From NCBI RefSeq assembly GCF_003008615.1, contig NZ_CP027657.1, positions 4,154,001-4,218,000 on the forward strand: a DNA stretch of 64,000 bases. The letters are read 5' to 3'. This stretch comes from Pseudomonas mendocina (GTDB lineage: Bacteria; Pseudomonadota; Gammaproteobacteria; Pseudomonadales; Pseudomonadaceae). The translations under genes were made by a program, and so were the position numbers. Of this stretch, positions 44,461 to 52,863 are shown piece after piece. A model generated the notes under the pieces. The model saw only the letters and a program-made list of their open reading frames with translations, had not been told where the DNA came from and ran no database searches. Positions within the stretch are counted from its first letter, which is position 1. Each line of letters opens with the position of its first letter.

Positions 44461-46872
44461 TCAGAAGTCCCGGCGTGTGGTGAGCATGAAGTTGCGCGGG
44501 TCGCCAGGATAGGCAGAGTCGTAGAAGCCGATATTGGTGTAGTAGTTCTTGTCGAACAGGTTGTTGATATTGACGGTTGCCGACAGGTTGTCCGTGAGCT
44601 GATAGCGCGCCATCAGATCCACCAACCAGTAGGGATCCTGCGTGAACTTCTCATGCCGTCCTCCACCGGGGTAGCCCCAGTTGTTGACGGTCTGCCAGCC
44701 TGCACTCTGCCAGCGTGCACCGCCCCCGAGGGTGAGCCTGTCAAGGTCGCCTTTGAACTTGTAGGTGGTATAGAAACTGAGCTGATCTTGTGGCTCCCAG
44801 GTGGCGACTTTTTGCTTGTCATCATTCCGGGCGATCTTGTGGGTATAGCCTGCTTGCAGTTGCCAGCCTGGAGTGAGTTCGCCAGAAATTTCTGCTTCGT
44901 AGCCTTTGGTCTTGGTCTTGGTGCCGACATAGGAGTAGTCAACGCCTGGCTGTGAGTTCCAGAGAGTGTCGGCTACTGGGCGATTTTCCTCATGCACTTC
45001 GAAGTAGGCGATGCTGGTATTGAGGCGGCCGCCGAAGAACTCACCCTTGAGGCCAAGCTCGTAGTTCTTGCCTTCGTTGGGCTCAAGCATTGCGCGGGTT
45101 CGGTCTCGGTACTGGGTTTGTGGTTGGAAAATCTCGGTGTAGCTGGTGTAGGCCGTGAAGTGATCATTGAGGTCATAGGTCAGGCCGGCATAGGGTACGA
45201 CCTTACCGCTTTCTTGGGTGTCGCTGGTGCCCGTGACCTGATAGTTGGCGATGCGGGATCCGACTAGCAGGTGCAGTTCATCCATCAGACTGAAGCGACC
45301 CGCTATATAGGTTCCGTTCTGGCGTGTGGTCTCGTCGTTGATCTTGGTCGCTGTCCATAGCGGTTCGATGGCTTGGCCATGCCAATTGTAGAAGTCGTAG
45401 TCGTTATCGAAATAAGTGGTGGCGTTGTAGTCCTTGGCTTTCCATTTGGAGATGGACAGAGATTGGCCAATCACCAGTTCGTGTTCACGACCGAGCAGTT
45501 CAAAGGGGCCAGAAGCGTAGACATCGAGGCTGTCACTGGTGGTGTCGCCGACGTATTTGCGCGCATAGATGGAGCTGGCGGTGGCGGAGTCCTGCGAGAT
45601 GTAGCCCAGCGGTGCGTCATAGCCGTTGATCTGGTGGTTGTACTGGCCTTTGGCGATCCAGCCGTTATCGAACGTGTGCTCCAGAGTGGCGAATGCGGTT
45701 CGGCTGTATTGTTCCCATGAGCCCCATTTCGGACCGTTGTTGAATGAGCGCGGAAGATTCAGTTTGTTGCCTGTTGCATCGAAGATGGTGCGGGTGCCAG
45801 TCCAGCTTGAACCCTGCGGATCACTGTTCTGGTAGTCGGCACCTACGCTCAGCAGGGTGTCTTCATCAAGATCGAACTCAAGAATGCCGTAGAAAACACT
45901 CGTCTTGCGCGAGTAATGGTCGAGGAAAGAATGTTTGTCTTGATAGGCGGCAACGGCGCGCCCGCGCACGTTACCGGTTTCGCTCAGTGGGCCGCTGACG
46001 TCGAGTTGTGAGCGGTAGTTGTCCCATGAGCCGGCACCTAGTTCGATGCTGCTCTTGAAGTCGTGGGTCGGTTTTTTGCGAATCAGGTTGATGGTGCCGC
46101 CAGGCCCGCCGGCGCCAGTAAGGAGGCCGGTCGCACCCTTGAGTATCTCTACGCGGTCGTAAATGGCCATGTCGGTGAGGGTCTGCCCCGCCGAATACTG
46201 AGCATCGCGCAGTGTTGGAATTCCATCGTACTGGAAGTTGATGATGGAGAAGCCGCGCGAGTAGTAGTTGGTACGTTCGGTATCGTAAGTCGAGACGGTG
46301 ATGCCGGGAGTATGGCGCATCACGTCATCGATGGCGCTCAGTCCGAAGTCGTCCATCACCTGTCGCGTTACCACGGATATCGATTGCGGCGTTTGTCTCG
46401 GCGTCAGTACCAGGCGCGTGGCTGTGGCGATAGTGCCTGGCGTGTATGAGCCAGTGCCTTCGGTGATGGTTCCTAGTTGGTTGCTGACGACCACAACAGA
46501 CTCCAGTTCGAGTGCGCTGGAGTCTGTTGTGTTGGCGATGATTGAGTAGCGCTCATCGCTCTGTTGCACGACATGTAATCCGCTTCCTTCGAGTAGCTGT
46601 CGCAGGCCATCGTTGATCCCATGGTGGCCTTGCAAACCCTTGGTGCTGAGACCGCGAGTCAGTTCAGGATCAAATGACAATACGACACCTGCCTCTGCGG
46701 CGAAGCGAGTCAGAGCCTGGCCGAGATCGCCTTGGCCAATCTGGTATTCGCGCAGCGGTGAGGTCTCGGCAATAGCGATGCCAGTCATGCCCATCGGCAC
46801 GAGCAAGACCGAGCAGAGCAGGGCGCGACGGATGCCGGCCGACAGCGGGCGGGCCGGAAAGGGTGTTTTCAT
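44461..46872 (-). CDS. TonB-dependent siderophore receptor with STN signalling domain
   Basis: This 803-residue outer-membrane transporter has a signal peptide (1-35, ending GMTGIAIA), an STN/secretin domain (about 40-115, YQIGQGDLGQALTRFAAEAGVVLSFD) that contacts FecR, a TonB-box-like LELESVVVVSN near 125, a plug (QSISVVTRQVMDDFGLSAIDDVMRHTPGI) and a beta-barrel ending in Phe (FMLTTRRDF). AGSWDNYRSQLDVSGPL and VRGRAVAAYQDKHSFLDHY resemble FpvA/FhuE-type receptors for pyoverdine or hydroxamate ferri-siderophores; the true ligand cannot be read from sequence. ATG 46872 is preferred over GTG 46884. It is regulated with the fecI-fecR pair upstream. Confidence 0.9.
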   Translation of the reverse strand: MKTPFPARPLSAGIRRALLCSVLLVPMGMTGIAIAETSPLREYQIGQGDLGQALTRFAAEAGVVLSFDPELTRGLSTKGLQGHHGINDGLRQLLEGSGLHVVQQSDERYSIIANTTDSSALELESVVVVSNQLGTITEGTGSYTPGTIATATRLVLTPRQTPQSISVVTRQVMDDFGLSAIDDVMRHTPGITVSTYDTERTNYYSRGFSIINFQYDGIPTLRDAQYSAGQTLTDMAIYDRVEILKGATGLLTGAGGPGGTINLIRKKPTHDFKSSIELGAGSWDNYRSQLDVSGPLSETGNVRGRAVAAYQDKHSFLDHYSRKTSVFYGILEFDLDEDTLLSVGADYQNSDPQGSSWTGTRTIFDATGNKLNLPRSFNNGPKWGSWEQYSRTAFATLEHTFDNGWIAKGQYNHQINGYDAPLGYISQDSATASSIYARKYVGDTTSDSLDVYASGPFELLGREHELVIGQSLSISKWKAKDYNATTYFDNDYDFYNWHGQAIEPLWTATKINDETTRQNGTYIAGRFSLMDELHLLVGSRIANYQVTGTSDTQESGKVVPYAGLTYDLNDHFTAYTSYTEIFQPQTQYRDRTRAMLEPNEGKNYELGLKGEFFGGRLNTSIAYFEVHEENRPVADTLWNSQPGVDYSYVGTKTKTKGYEAEISGELTPGWQLQAGYTHKIARNDDKQKVATWEPQDQLSFYTTYKFKGDLDRLTLGGGARWQSAGWQTVNNWGYPGGGRHEKFTQDPYWLVDLMARYQLTDNLSATVNINNLFDKNYYTNIGFYDSAYPGDPRNFMLTTRRDF

Positions 46873-46884
46873 GTCAGTGTGCAC

Positions 46885-47221
46885 TCATCTGTTGGCAGGC
46901 GGGCTATCAGTCCCGTTGCCCATGAGTCGAACGAGAAGGAGAATAAATATCATCTTCATGAAAATATTTTTTGCCACCGAAAACGAGGTTGGCGATTGAC
47001 CGGCAATGACGGCAGCAACCGGTGCTTGTCGTGGCGGAGGTGTGGTTCGCTTGCATACTGCTATGGCGTGGCTTTGTAGGCTGAGTCTGAGCCACGTGTT
47101 GTCAGGAAGTGACCTCGGCACGATCCTGAAGAAGGTTCGTGGTTCTCGCTTCGCTCTACCACGGGCCACGGATAGGCTCGATGGCGGCGGGTGTTGAGTC
47201 GAGGGATAACCGACAGATTGA
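46885..47221. other. gap between fecR and the receptor gene; no supported gene
   Basis: About 340 bases hold no convincing coding region. Seen from the minus strand, the part near the receptor is AT-rich (TTTTCATGAAGATGATATTTATTC) and contains the Fur-like site 46939-46957. A promoter for the ECF sigma factor is expected here to let the receptor gene be induced separately from fecI-fecR. Confidence 0.5.
46939..46957 (-). promoter_or_regulatory. Fur-box-like site upstream of the receptor gene
   Basis: GAGAATAAATATCATCTTC matches the 19-base Fur consensus GATAATGATAATCATTATC at 13 positions by eye, 67 bases upstream of the receptor start codon. Confidence 0.4.
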
Positions 47222-48181
47222 TCAGCGACCTGTGAGGGTTAGCCAGTAGCGTGTACGCCGCTCGACTTTCACTGGAAGGGTACTGACCAGAGCGCGCAGG
47301 GCCTGATCGGTATCATTGAGGGCGAATGTGCCACTGATGCGCAGGTGAGCGATGGCCGGGTCACAATGCAACCAGCCATGTCGATAGCGGCCGAGTTCGG
47401 CCAGAAAGTTGTCCAGGCGTTGGTCGTTGGCGATCAGCAGGCCATTGCTCCAGGCTCCCTGGCTATTGTCCAGTGGCTGCCCTGGCAGCATGGTCAGATT
47501 ACTGAAACTGCTTTGCTGGCCAGCGCTCAGCAGACTTGCCAGGCCCTGTGCGGGGGTTATGCGCACCTGATGTTCATAGACCGCGACCTCACTGCGCCCG
47601 TCCTCCAGGCGTACCGAGAAACGGGTGCCCAGCGCCTGAATCAGGCCTTGTGGGGTCTGCACGTAGAAGGGACGCTGCGCGACATCCTGGGCGGTGCTGA
47701 TCATCACTTCGCCCTGGCGCAGACGCACCAGTCGCTGCCGTGGGTCGTATTGCACGTCCAGAGCGCTGTCAGTGTTGAGCAGCAGTTGCCCGCCATCGGC
47801 CAACTTCACCGGCAGGCGTTCACCTACGGCGCTGCGGTAGTCGGCTAGCCAGGGGCTGGTGTGCCTTTGCTGGTAACCGCTCCAGCCGAGAGCGCTGCTG
47901 CCGGCGAGAAGGGCGAAACCCTTGAGCATGCCGCGCCGGGTGATCGACGGCGCCTGCCCCGCCAGATCAAGCGTGCGGCTGGCAAGAGCGCTGGGTACAC
48001 ATTGCAATCGTTGTTGAAAGCGTTCGATCTGTTGCCAGGCCCATTGATTGACTGGTGCCTCCTGCAGCCACTGCTGCCAGGCATGCTGGTCAGCAGTTAC
48101 TGCCGTTTCGCATTGCAGCAGGGTGTACCACTCAGTGGCCTGTTGTAGTGCTGCGCGCTGGTGGGGGTCGATGACACTCAC
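47222..48181 (-). CDS. FecR-family transmembrane anti-sigma/sensor protein
   Basis: This 319-residue protein has an N-terminal DUF4880 cytosolic domain that binds the sigma factor (about 1-80, EWYTLLQCETAVTADQHAWQQWLQEAPVNQWAW). One membrane segment lies at about 85-105, preceded by twin arginines (TRRGMLKGFALLAGSSALG). The periplasmic FecR domain is at about 110-220 (VKLADGGQLLLNTDSALDV), and a C-terminal STN-like part contacts the receptor. When the receptor binds its siderophore, FecR is processed (RseP is involved in known systems) and releases or activates the sigma factor. It overlaps the sigma gene by four bases. Confidence 0.9.
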   Translation of the reverse strand: MSVIDPHQRAALQQATEWYTLLQCETAVTADQHAWQQWLQEAPVNQWAWQQIERFQQRLQCVPSALASRTLDLAGQAPSITRRGMLKGFALLAGSSALGWSGYQQRHTSPWLADYRSAVGERLPVKLADGGQLLLNTDSALDVQYDPRQRLVRLRQGEVMISTAQDVAQRPFYVQTPQGLIQALGTRFSVRLEDGRSEVAVYEHQVRITPAQGLASLLSAGQQSSFSNLTMLPGQPLDNSQGAWSNGLLIANDQRLDNFLAELGRYRHGWLHCDPAIAHLRISGTFALNDTDQALRALVSTLPVKVERRTRYWLTLTGR

Positions 48182-48711
48182 GATAGATCCGCCTGCAGGG
48201 CATACAGGATGCAGTGTTGCATTGCCTTGGCGATGTAGCGGTTGACTGTCGCCAGAGAAATGTCCAACTGCTGGGCGATGACCTTGTAGGGTAGTCCGTC
48301 GATCTGCGACAAAAGGAAGGCTTTACGCACCTTGGGGCCTAGTCCAGCCAGCATGGCGTCCAGTTCGCAGAGGGTTTCCAAAAGAATAGCGCGTGACTCT
48401 TCGCTGATCATCTCGGCTTGCGGCTGTTCGGCCAGTGCCTGTAACCAGGCGCGTTCCAGGCGGGCGCGGCGGAAGTGATCGATTAACAGGCGCCTGGCGA
48501 TGGTCGCTAAATAACCTTTGGGTTCTCTGATGGTGTCAAGGCGTTCGACGGCGTTGTCTGCCGTCAGTATGCGGACGAAAACGTCTTGCACGAGATCTGC
48601 AGCCAATTCTCGGCAATCAACGCGTGGGCGTAGCCAGCCAAGTAGCCACCGATGATGTTCTCGATAGATGCTGCTGAGCTGTTCCCGGAGTTCGGGAGTG
48701 GGACTGGACAT
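48178..48711 (-). CDS. ECF sigma factor, FecI/FpvI type
   Basis: This 177-residue iron-uptake sigma factor has region 2 at about 15-85 (RELAADLVQDVFVRILTADNAVERLDTIREPKGYLATIARRLLIDHFRR) and region 4 at about 115-170 (LCELDAMLAGLGPKVRKAFLLSQIDGLPYKVIAQQLDISLATVNRYIAKAM). It is expected to direct transcription of the receptor gene downstream when released by the FecR protein. A Fur-box-like site lies 18 bases before its start codon, so iron should repress it. Confidence 0.92.
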   Translation of the reverse strand: MSSPTPELREQLSSIYREHHRWLLGWLRPRVDCRELAADLVQDVFVRILTADNAVERLDTIREPKGYLATIARRLLIDHFRRARLERAWLQALAEQPQAEMISEESRAILLETLCELDAMLAGLGPKVRKAFLLSQIDGLPYKVIAQQLDISLATVNRYIAKAMQHCILYALQADLS

Positions 48712-48729
48712 TCAGCAGACCGTTTAATT

Positions 48730-48748
48730 GAGAAGAATTATTATTCTA
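48730..48748 (-). promoter_or_regulatory. Fur-box-like site upstream of the sigma factor gene
   Basis: On the minus strand TAGAATAATAATTCTTCTC matches the Fur consensus at 13 of 19 positions by eye, with the core AATAATAATT. Position and AT-richness stand out in this GC-rich sequence. Confidence 0.55.
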
Positions 48749-48935
48749 TGTAAAGGCTCGAAGGCGGATCAAGAGCAGCAGGCTCGCAGCCGAGCTCTAG
48801 ATCCCGCTGAATACGGTGAGAAGGTTCTCTGGCAGTGGTGAACTCCCGTCTGTTCATCGCGAGCGGATGGCGGGTCGAGCCGTCTCTGTCGGGGTGCTTT
48901 GGGGTAGAATCGAGGTTTTTTCAGGATGCTGCTTC

Positions 48936-49409
48936 ATGCGTATCGGTCATGGTTATGACGTACACCGCTTCGGCGAAGGCGATTTCATCACCCTCGGTGG
49001 CGTGCAGATTCCCCATAAATTCGGTCTCGTTGCCCATTCCGATGGTGACGTACTGCTGCATGCCCTGAGCGATGCCTTGCTTGGCGCGGTGGCGCTGGGC
49101 GATATCGGCAAGCACTTCCCCGATACCGATCCGACCTTCAAGGGCGCGGACAGCCGTGTGCTGCTGCGTCATGTCATGGGGCTGGTACGCGCCAAGGGCT
49201 ACATGGTGGGTAATGTCGATGCCACCATCATCGCTCAGGCGCCGAAGATGGCGCCGCATATCCAGAGCATGCGCGAGCGTATCGCCGAGGATCTGGGCAT
49301 CGAGCTGGATCAAGTCAACGTCAAGGCCACCACCACCGAAAAGCTCGGCTTCACCGGGCGCGAGGAAGGTATCGCGGTGCACGCCGTGGCCCTGCTGGTC
49401 AAGGCATGA
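48936..49409 (+). CDS. ispF: 2-C-methyl-D-erythritol 2,4-cyclodiphosphate synthase
   Basis: This 157-residue trimeric zinc enzyme forms the cyclic diphosphate in the MEP pathway. [23 protein letters not shown] gives the zinc ligands Asp and His; [33 protein letters not shown] is the signature; and [28 protein letters not shown] ends it. ATG 48936 fits the family; the open frame upstream to 48816 has no motif. It overlaps truD by four bases. Confidence 0.97.
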   Translation: MRIGHGYDVHRFGEGDFITLGGVQIPHKFGLVAHSDGDVLLHALSDALLGAVALGDIGKHFPDTDPTFKGADSRVLLRHVMGLVRAKGYMVGNVDATIIAQAPKMAPHIQSMRERIAEDLGIELDQVNVKATTTEKLGFTGREEGIAVHAVALLVKA

Positions 49410-50464
49410 ACGAGCTGCAACTGCTTGGGCCGCGTGCCCATGGCGAAGCCTGTGGGCGCGCCGTGCTCAAGGCCACGGCCGAGGATTTCCAGGTCGACGA
49501 AGTGCTGGATATCCCGCTCAGCGGTCAGGGCGAGCACCTCTGGTTGTGGGTGGAAAAGCGCGGTCTGAATACCGAGGAGGCCGCCCGGCGTATCGCCCGC
49601 GCTGCCGGCTTACCGCTCAAGGCTGTCAGCTACGCCGGGCTCAAGGATCGTCAGGCGCTGACCCGGCAGTGGTTCAGCCTGCACCTGCCGGGCAAGGCCG
49701 ATCCCGATCTGTCGGCCGCGCAGGGCGATGACCTGGCCGTCCTCAGCAGTCAGCGGCACAACCGCAAGTTGCAACGCGGCGCCCATGCGGCCAATGGTTT
49801 CACCCTGCGCCTGACTGCCCTGGAGGCGGATCGTGAGGCGCTGGAGCAGCGTCTGCAGCGCGTTGACGAGCAGGGCGTGCCGAACTACTTCGGTCTGCAA
49901 CGCTTCGGTTTTGACGGTGGCAATGTCGAGCAGGCGCGCGATTTTGCCTCTCGGCAAGAGCTGCCGGTGCAACGCAACCTGCGCTCGCGCCTGCTTTCCT
50001 CGGCGCGTAGCTACCTGTTCAACCGGGTGTTGGCCAAACGTGTTGCGGATGGCCTCTGGAACCAGGCGCAGGTCGGTGATCTGCTGGCTTTCACCGCCAG
50101 CCGCAGCTTCTTCATGGCGGGTGAGGCCGAGTGCGTTGACCCGCGCCTGGCCATTCTCGATCTGCATCCCACCGGCCCGCTGTGGGGCGATGGGGATTCA
50201 CCAACTGGCGGTGACGTGCAGAACCTCGAGCAGGAGACGGCTGGCTCCGAGCAGAATCTGGCCAATTGGCTGTCCAAGGCGGGCATGGCGCACGAACGGC
50301 GCATTCTGCGCCTCCCCATCCAGAGCCTTACGTGGCATTATCCGGAACCCGATATTCTGCAACTTGCATTCGTCCTGCCGGCCGGGTGTTTCGCCACCGT
50401 TGTGGTGCGCGAACTCGTCGATCTGGTGCCAGCAGGGCAGACGGATACTCCATGCGAATTCTGA
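49406..50464 (+). CDS. truD: tRNA pseudouridine(13) synthase TruD
   Basis: This 352-residue enzyme makes pseudouridine 13 in tRNA-Glu and others. [18 protein letters not shown] contains the catalytic Asp, and [21 protein letters not shown] is the TRUD signature. The last 13 bases overlap surE, as in the conserved ispF-truD-surE-pcm cluster. Confidence 0.96.
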   Translation: MNELQLLGPRAHGEACGRAVLKATAEDFQVDEVLDIPLSGQGEHLWLWVEKRGLNTEEAARRIARAAGLPLKAVSYAGLKDRQALTRQWFSLHLPGKADPDLSAAQGDDLAVLSSQRHNRKLQRGAHAANGFTLRLTALEADREALEQRLQRVDEQGVPNYFGLQRFGFDGGNVEQARDFASRQELPVQRNLRSRLLSSARSYLFNRVLAKRVADGLWNQAQVGDLLAFTASRSFFMAGEAECVDPRLAILDLHPTGPLWGDGDSPTGGDVQNLEQETAGSEQNLANWLSKAGMAHERRILRLPIQSLTWHYPEPDILQLAFVLPAGCFATVVVRELVDLVPAGQTDTPCEF

Positions 50465-51201
50465 TTTCCAACGACGACGGGGTGAATGCCCCCGGGATCG
50501 CCGCGTTGCACCAGGCGCTGGCTGACTATGCCGAGTGTGTGGTGATCGCTCCCGCCGAAGACAGGAGTGGCGCCAGCAGCGCGCTGACCCTGGATCGTCC
50601 GCTGCACCCGGTGACTTTGGCCAACGCCTATATCAGTCTCAATGGCACGCCGACCGATTGCGTGCACCTGGGGCTCAACGGTCTGCTCGAGCAGGTGCCG
50701 GATATGGTCGTGTCTGGCATCAACCTGGGCGCCAACCTAGGCGATGACGTGCTCTATTCCGGCACCGTCGCCGCGGCGCTGGAGGGGCGTTTCCTGGCCA
50801 AACCCGCTTTCGCCTTTTCGCTGCTGTCGCGTCTTCCCGACAACCTGCCTACTGCGGCTTATTTCGCCCGCAAGTTGGTCGAGGCGCACGAGCGTCTCGA
50901 GTTGCCGCCGCGCACCGTGCTCAACGTCAACGTGCCGAACCTGCCGTTGGAGCACATCCGTGGTGTGCAACTGACCCGTTTGGGGCATCGCGCCCGCGCT
51001 GCGGCGCCGGTCAAGGTGGTCAACCCGCGTGGTAAGGAGGGGTACTGGATTGCAGCAGCTGGCGATGTCGAGGACGGCAGCCAGGGCACTGATTTCCATG
51101 CCGTGATGCAGGGGTATGTATCGATCACGCCGTTACGGCTAGATCGCACGTTCAATGAAGCCCTCGAAACTATGGATGGCTGGTTGGAGGGCATCTTCTG
51201 A
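50452..51201 (+). CDS. surE: 5'/3'-nucleotidase SurE
   Basis: This 249-residue metal-dependent phosphatase acts on nucleoside monophosphates in stationary-phase survival. [23 protein letters not shown] holds the Asp-Asp metal site, and [27 protein letters not shown] is the second signature. ATG 50452 lies inside the truD end. It is linked to pcm by a one-base overlap. Confidence 0.96.
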   Translation: MRILISNDDGVNAPGIAALHQALADYAECVVIAPAEDRSGASSALTLDRPLHPVTLANAYISLNGTPTDCVHLGLNGLLEQVPDMVVSGINLGANLGDDVLYSGTVAAALEGRFLAKPAFAFSLLSRLPDNLPTAAYFARKLVEAHERLELPPRTVLNVNVPNLPLEHIRGVQLTRLGHRARAAAPVKVVNPRGKEGYWIAAAGDVEDGSQGTDFHAVMQGYVSITPLRLDRTFNEALETMDGWLEGIF

Positions 51202-51875
51202 TGCGCGGACAGGACGATCTACAACGCCACGGGATTGGTATGACCTCGCAACGCACCCGCGAGCGTTTGATTCAGCGCCTTTATGAAGAAGGCCTGTCGA
51301 ATGCCCGGGTTCTCGAAGTGATACGGCGTACGCCGCGGCATCTGTTCGTCGACGAGGCGCTGGCGCACCGCGCATACGAAGACACCGCACTGCCCATCGG
51401 GCACAACCAGACCATCTCGCAGCCCTACATGGTTGGGCGTATGACCGAGTTGTTGCTGGCCGCCGGCCCGCTCGACAAGGTGCTGGAGATCGGTACCGGC
51501 TCCGGTTACCAGACCGCCGTGCTGGCCCAACTGGTGGAGCGGGTGTTCTCGGTGGAGCGCATTCAGGTGCTGCAGGAGCGCGCCAAGGAGCGCCTGGCCG
51601 AACTCAAGTTGCGCAATGTGGTCTTCCGCTGGGGCGACGGCTGGGAGGGCTGGAATGCGCTCGGGCCGTACAACGGCATCATCGTCACGGCGGCGGCGGC
51701 TGACGTGCCGCAGGCGCTGCTCGATCAACTGGCACCGGGCGGTCGTATGGTGATTCCAGTCGGTACTGGCGATGTACAGCAGTTATTGCTGATCGTGCGC
51801 GAAGAGAATGGCTTCTCTCGCCATGTGCTCGATGCGGTGCGCTTCGTGCCGCTGCTCAATGGTCCATTGTTGTGA
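51201..51875 (+). CDS. pcm: protein-L-isoaspartate O-methyltransferase
   Basis: This 224-residue enzyme uses SAM to methylate isoaspartyl residues in aged proteins. [43 protein letters not shown] contains the SAM-binding motif. A second ATG at 51240 ([18 protein letters not shown]) would give the common shorter form, so the N-terminus is uncertain by 13 residues. Confidence 0.95.
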   Translation: MRGQDDLQRHGIGMTSQRTRERLIQRLYEEGLSNARVLEVIRRTPRHLFVDEALAHRAYEDTALPIGHNQTISQPYMVGRMTELLLAAGPLDKVLEIGTGSGYQTAVLAQLVERVFSVERIQVLQERAKERLAELKLRNVVFRWGDGWEGWNALGPYNGIIVTAAAADVPQALLDQLAPGGRMVIPVGTGDVQQLLLIVREENGFSRHVLDAVRFVPLLNGPLL

Positions 51876-51891
51876 GGTTTTACCAGGGACG

Positions 51892-52833
51892 ATGAAACAT
51901 AACCTGATGTTGTACTGCAAAGGTCTGGCCATGGGCGCCGTGGATGTGGTGCCGGGCTTTTCGGGGGGCACGGTCGCGCTGATCACTGGTATCTACCACC
52001 GACTTCTCGCGGCCTTTTCAGCGATTCCCAATGCGCTGCTGCTGTTCTTGCGCGGTCGTATCGTCGAGTCCTGGCAGCGTTGCGACGCGACGTTCCTGCT
52101 GGTGCTGGTGCTTGGCATCCTGACCAGCATCTTTACTCTGGCCAAGGTCATCAGCCACCTGATGGTGGCGCATCCGGTTCTGCTCTGGTCGTTCTTTTTT
52201 GGTCTGGTGGTGGTTTCGGTCTATCTGGTTGGCCGCGAGGTCGCTGTCTGGAGTGCTGATCGCCTAGTCGCTGCCGTTCTTGGTCTGGTGCTGGCACTGT
52301 TCATTACCCTGGCGGCGCCGCTGCAACTGGCTGCCGACCCACTGATTTTGTTCATCGCCGGTGCCATTGCCATCAGTGCGATGCTGCTGCCTGGCATTTC
52401 CGGCAGTTTCATTCTGGTATTGCTGGGCCTGTATCCGGTGGTATTGGGAGCGGTGAAGAATTTCGACCTCCCAGTGTTGGCGGTCTTCAGTGCCGGCTGC
52501 CTGTTGGGGTTGTTGGCCTTCTCCCGTCTGCTGACCTGGTTGTTGGCCAGACTGCGTGATCTGACCATGGCATTTCTGGCCGGATTGATGCTGGGCTCGC
52601 TGGTCAAGGTCTGGCCCTGGAAGCAGACGCTGACCTGGCAGACCAACCGCCACGGCGAGTCCTACCCGCTGCTGCAGGAGAACCTGCTGCCTCATCGTTT
52701 CTTCGAGATCACGGGGGAGGCACACCAGCTGGGGCTGGCCATTTTCCTGGCCGTCAGCGCTATAGGGCTGGTTTTGTTGCTGGAATGGATGGCACGTAGA
52801 CACGCCACGCTGGTCGAACAGCCGGTATCCTGA
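51892..52833 (+). CDS. DUF368 membrane protein, probable polyprenyl-phosphate translocase
   Basis: This 313-residue inner-membrane protein has about 8-10 hydrophobic helices. The family signature is at the start: CKGLAMGAVDVVPGFSGGTVALITGIYHRLL, repeated in weaker form as AMLLPGISGSFILVLLGLYPVVLGAVK, an inverted-repeat layout. DUF368 proteins (PopT in Vibrio) were reported to recycle undecaprenyl phosphate across the membrane, which would serve the carrier made by uppS. It lies between pcm and nlpD, where P. aeruginosa also has a membrane protein gene order variant; co-transcription is likely. Confidence 0.82.
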   Translation: MKHNLMLYCKGLAMGAVDVVPGFSGGTVALITGIYHRLLAAFSAIPNALLLFLRGRIVESWQRCDATFLLVLVLGILTSIFTLAKVISHLMVAHPVLLWSFFFGLVVVSVYLVGREVAVWSADRLVAAVLGLVLALFITLAAPLQLAADPLILFIAGAIAISAMLLPGISGSFILVLLGLYPVVLGAVKNFDLPVLAVFSAGCLLGLLAFSRLLTWLLARLRDLTMAFLAGLMLGSLVKVWPWKQTLTWQTNRHGESYPLLQENLLPHRFFEITGEAHQLGLAIFLAVSAIGLVLLLEWMARRHATLVEQPVS

Positions 52834-52863
52834 AATGGCCATGGAACTGAAAAGGAGCGTTGG

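Noticed and set aside
46885..46959. 24-codon hydrophobic reading frame (MKMIFILLLVRL...) between fecR and the receptor
   Set aside because: No ribosome-binding site, overlaps the Fur-like AT-rich site; hydrophobic codons follow from AT-rich sequence.
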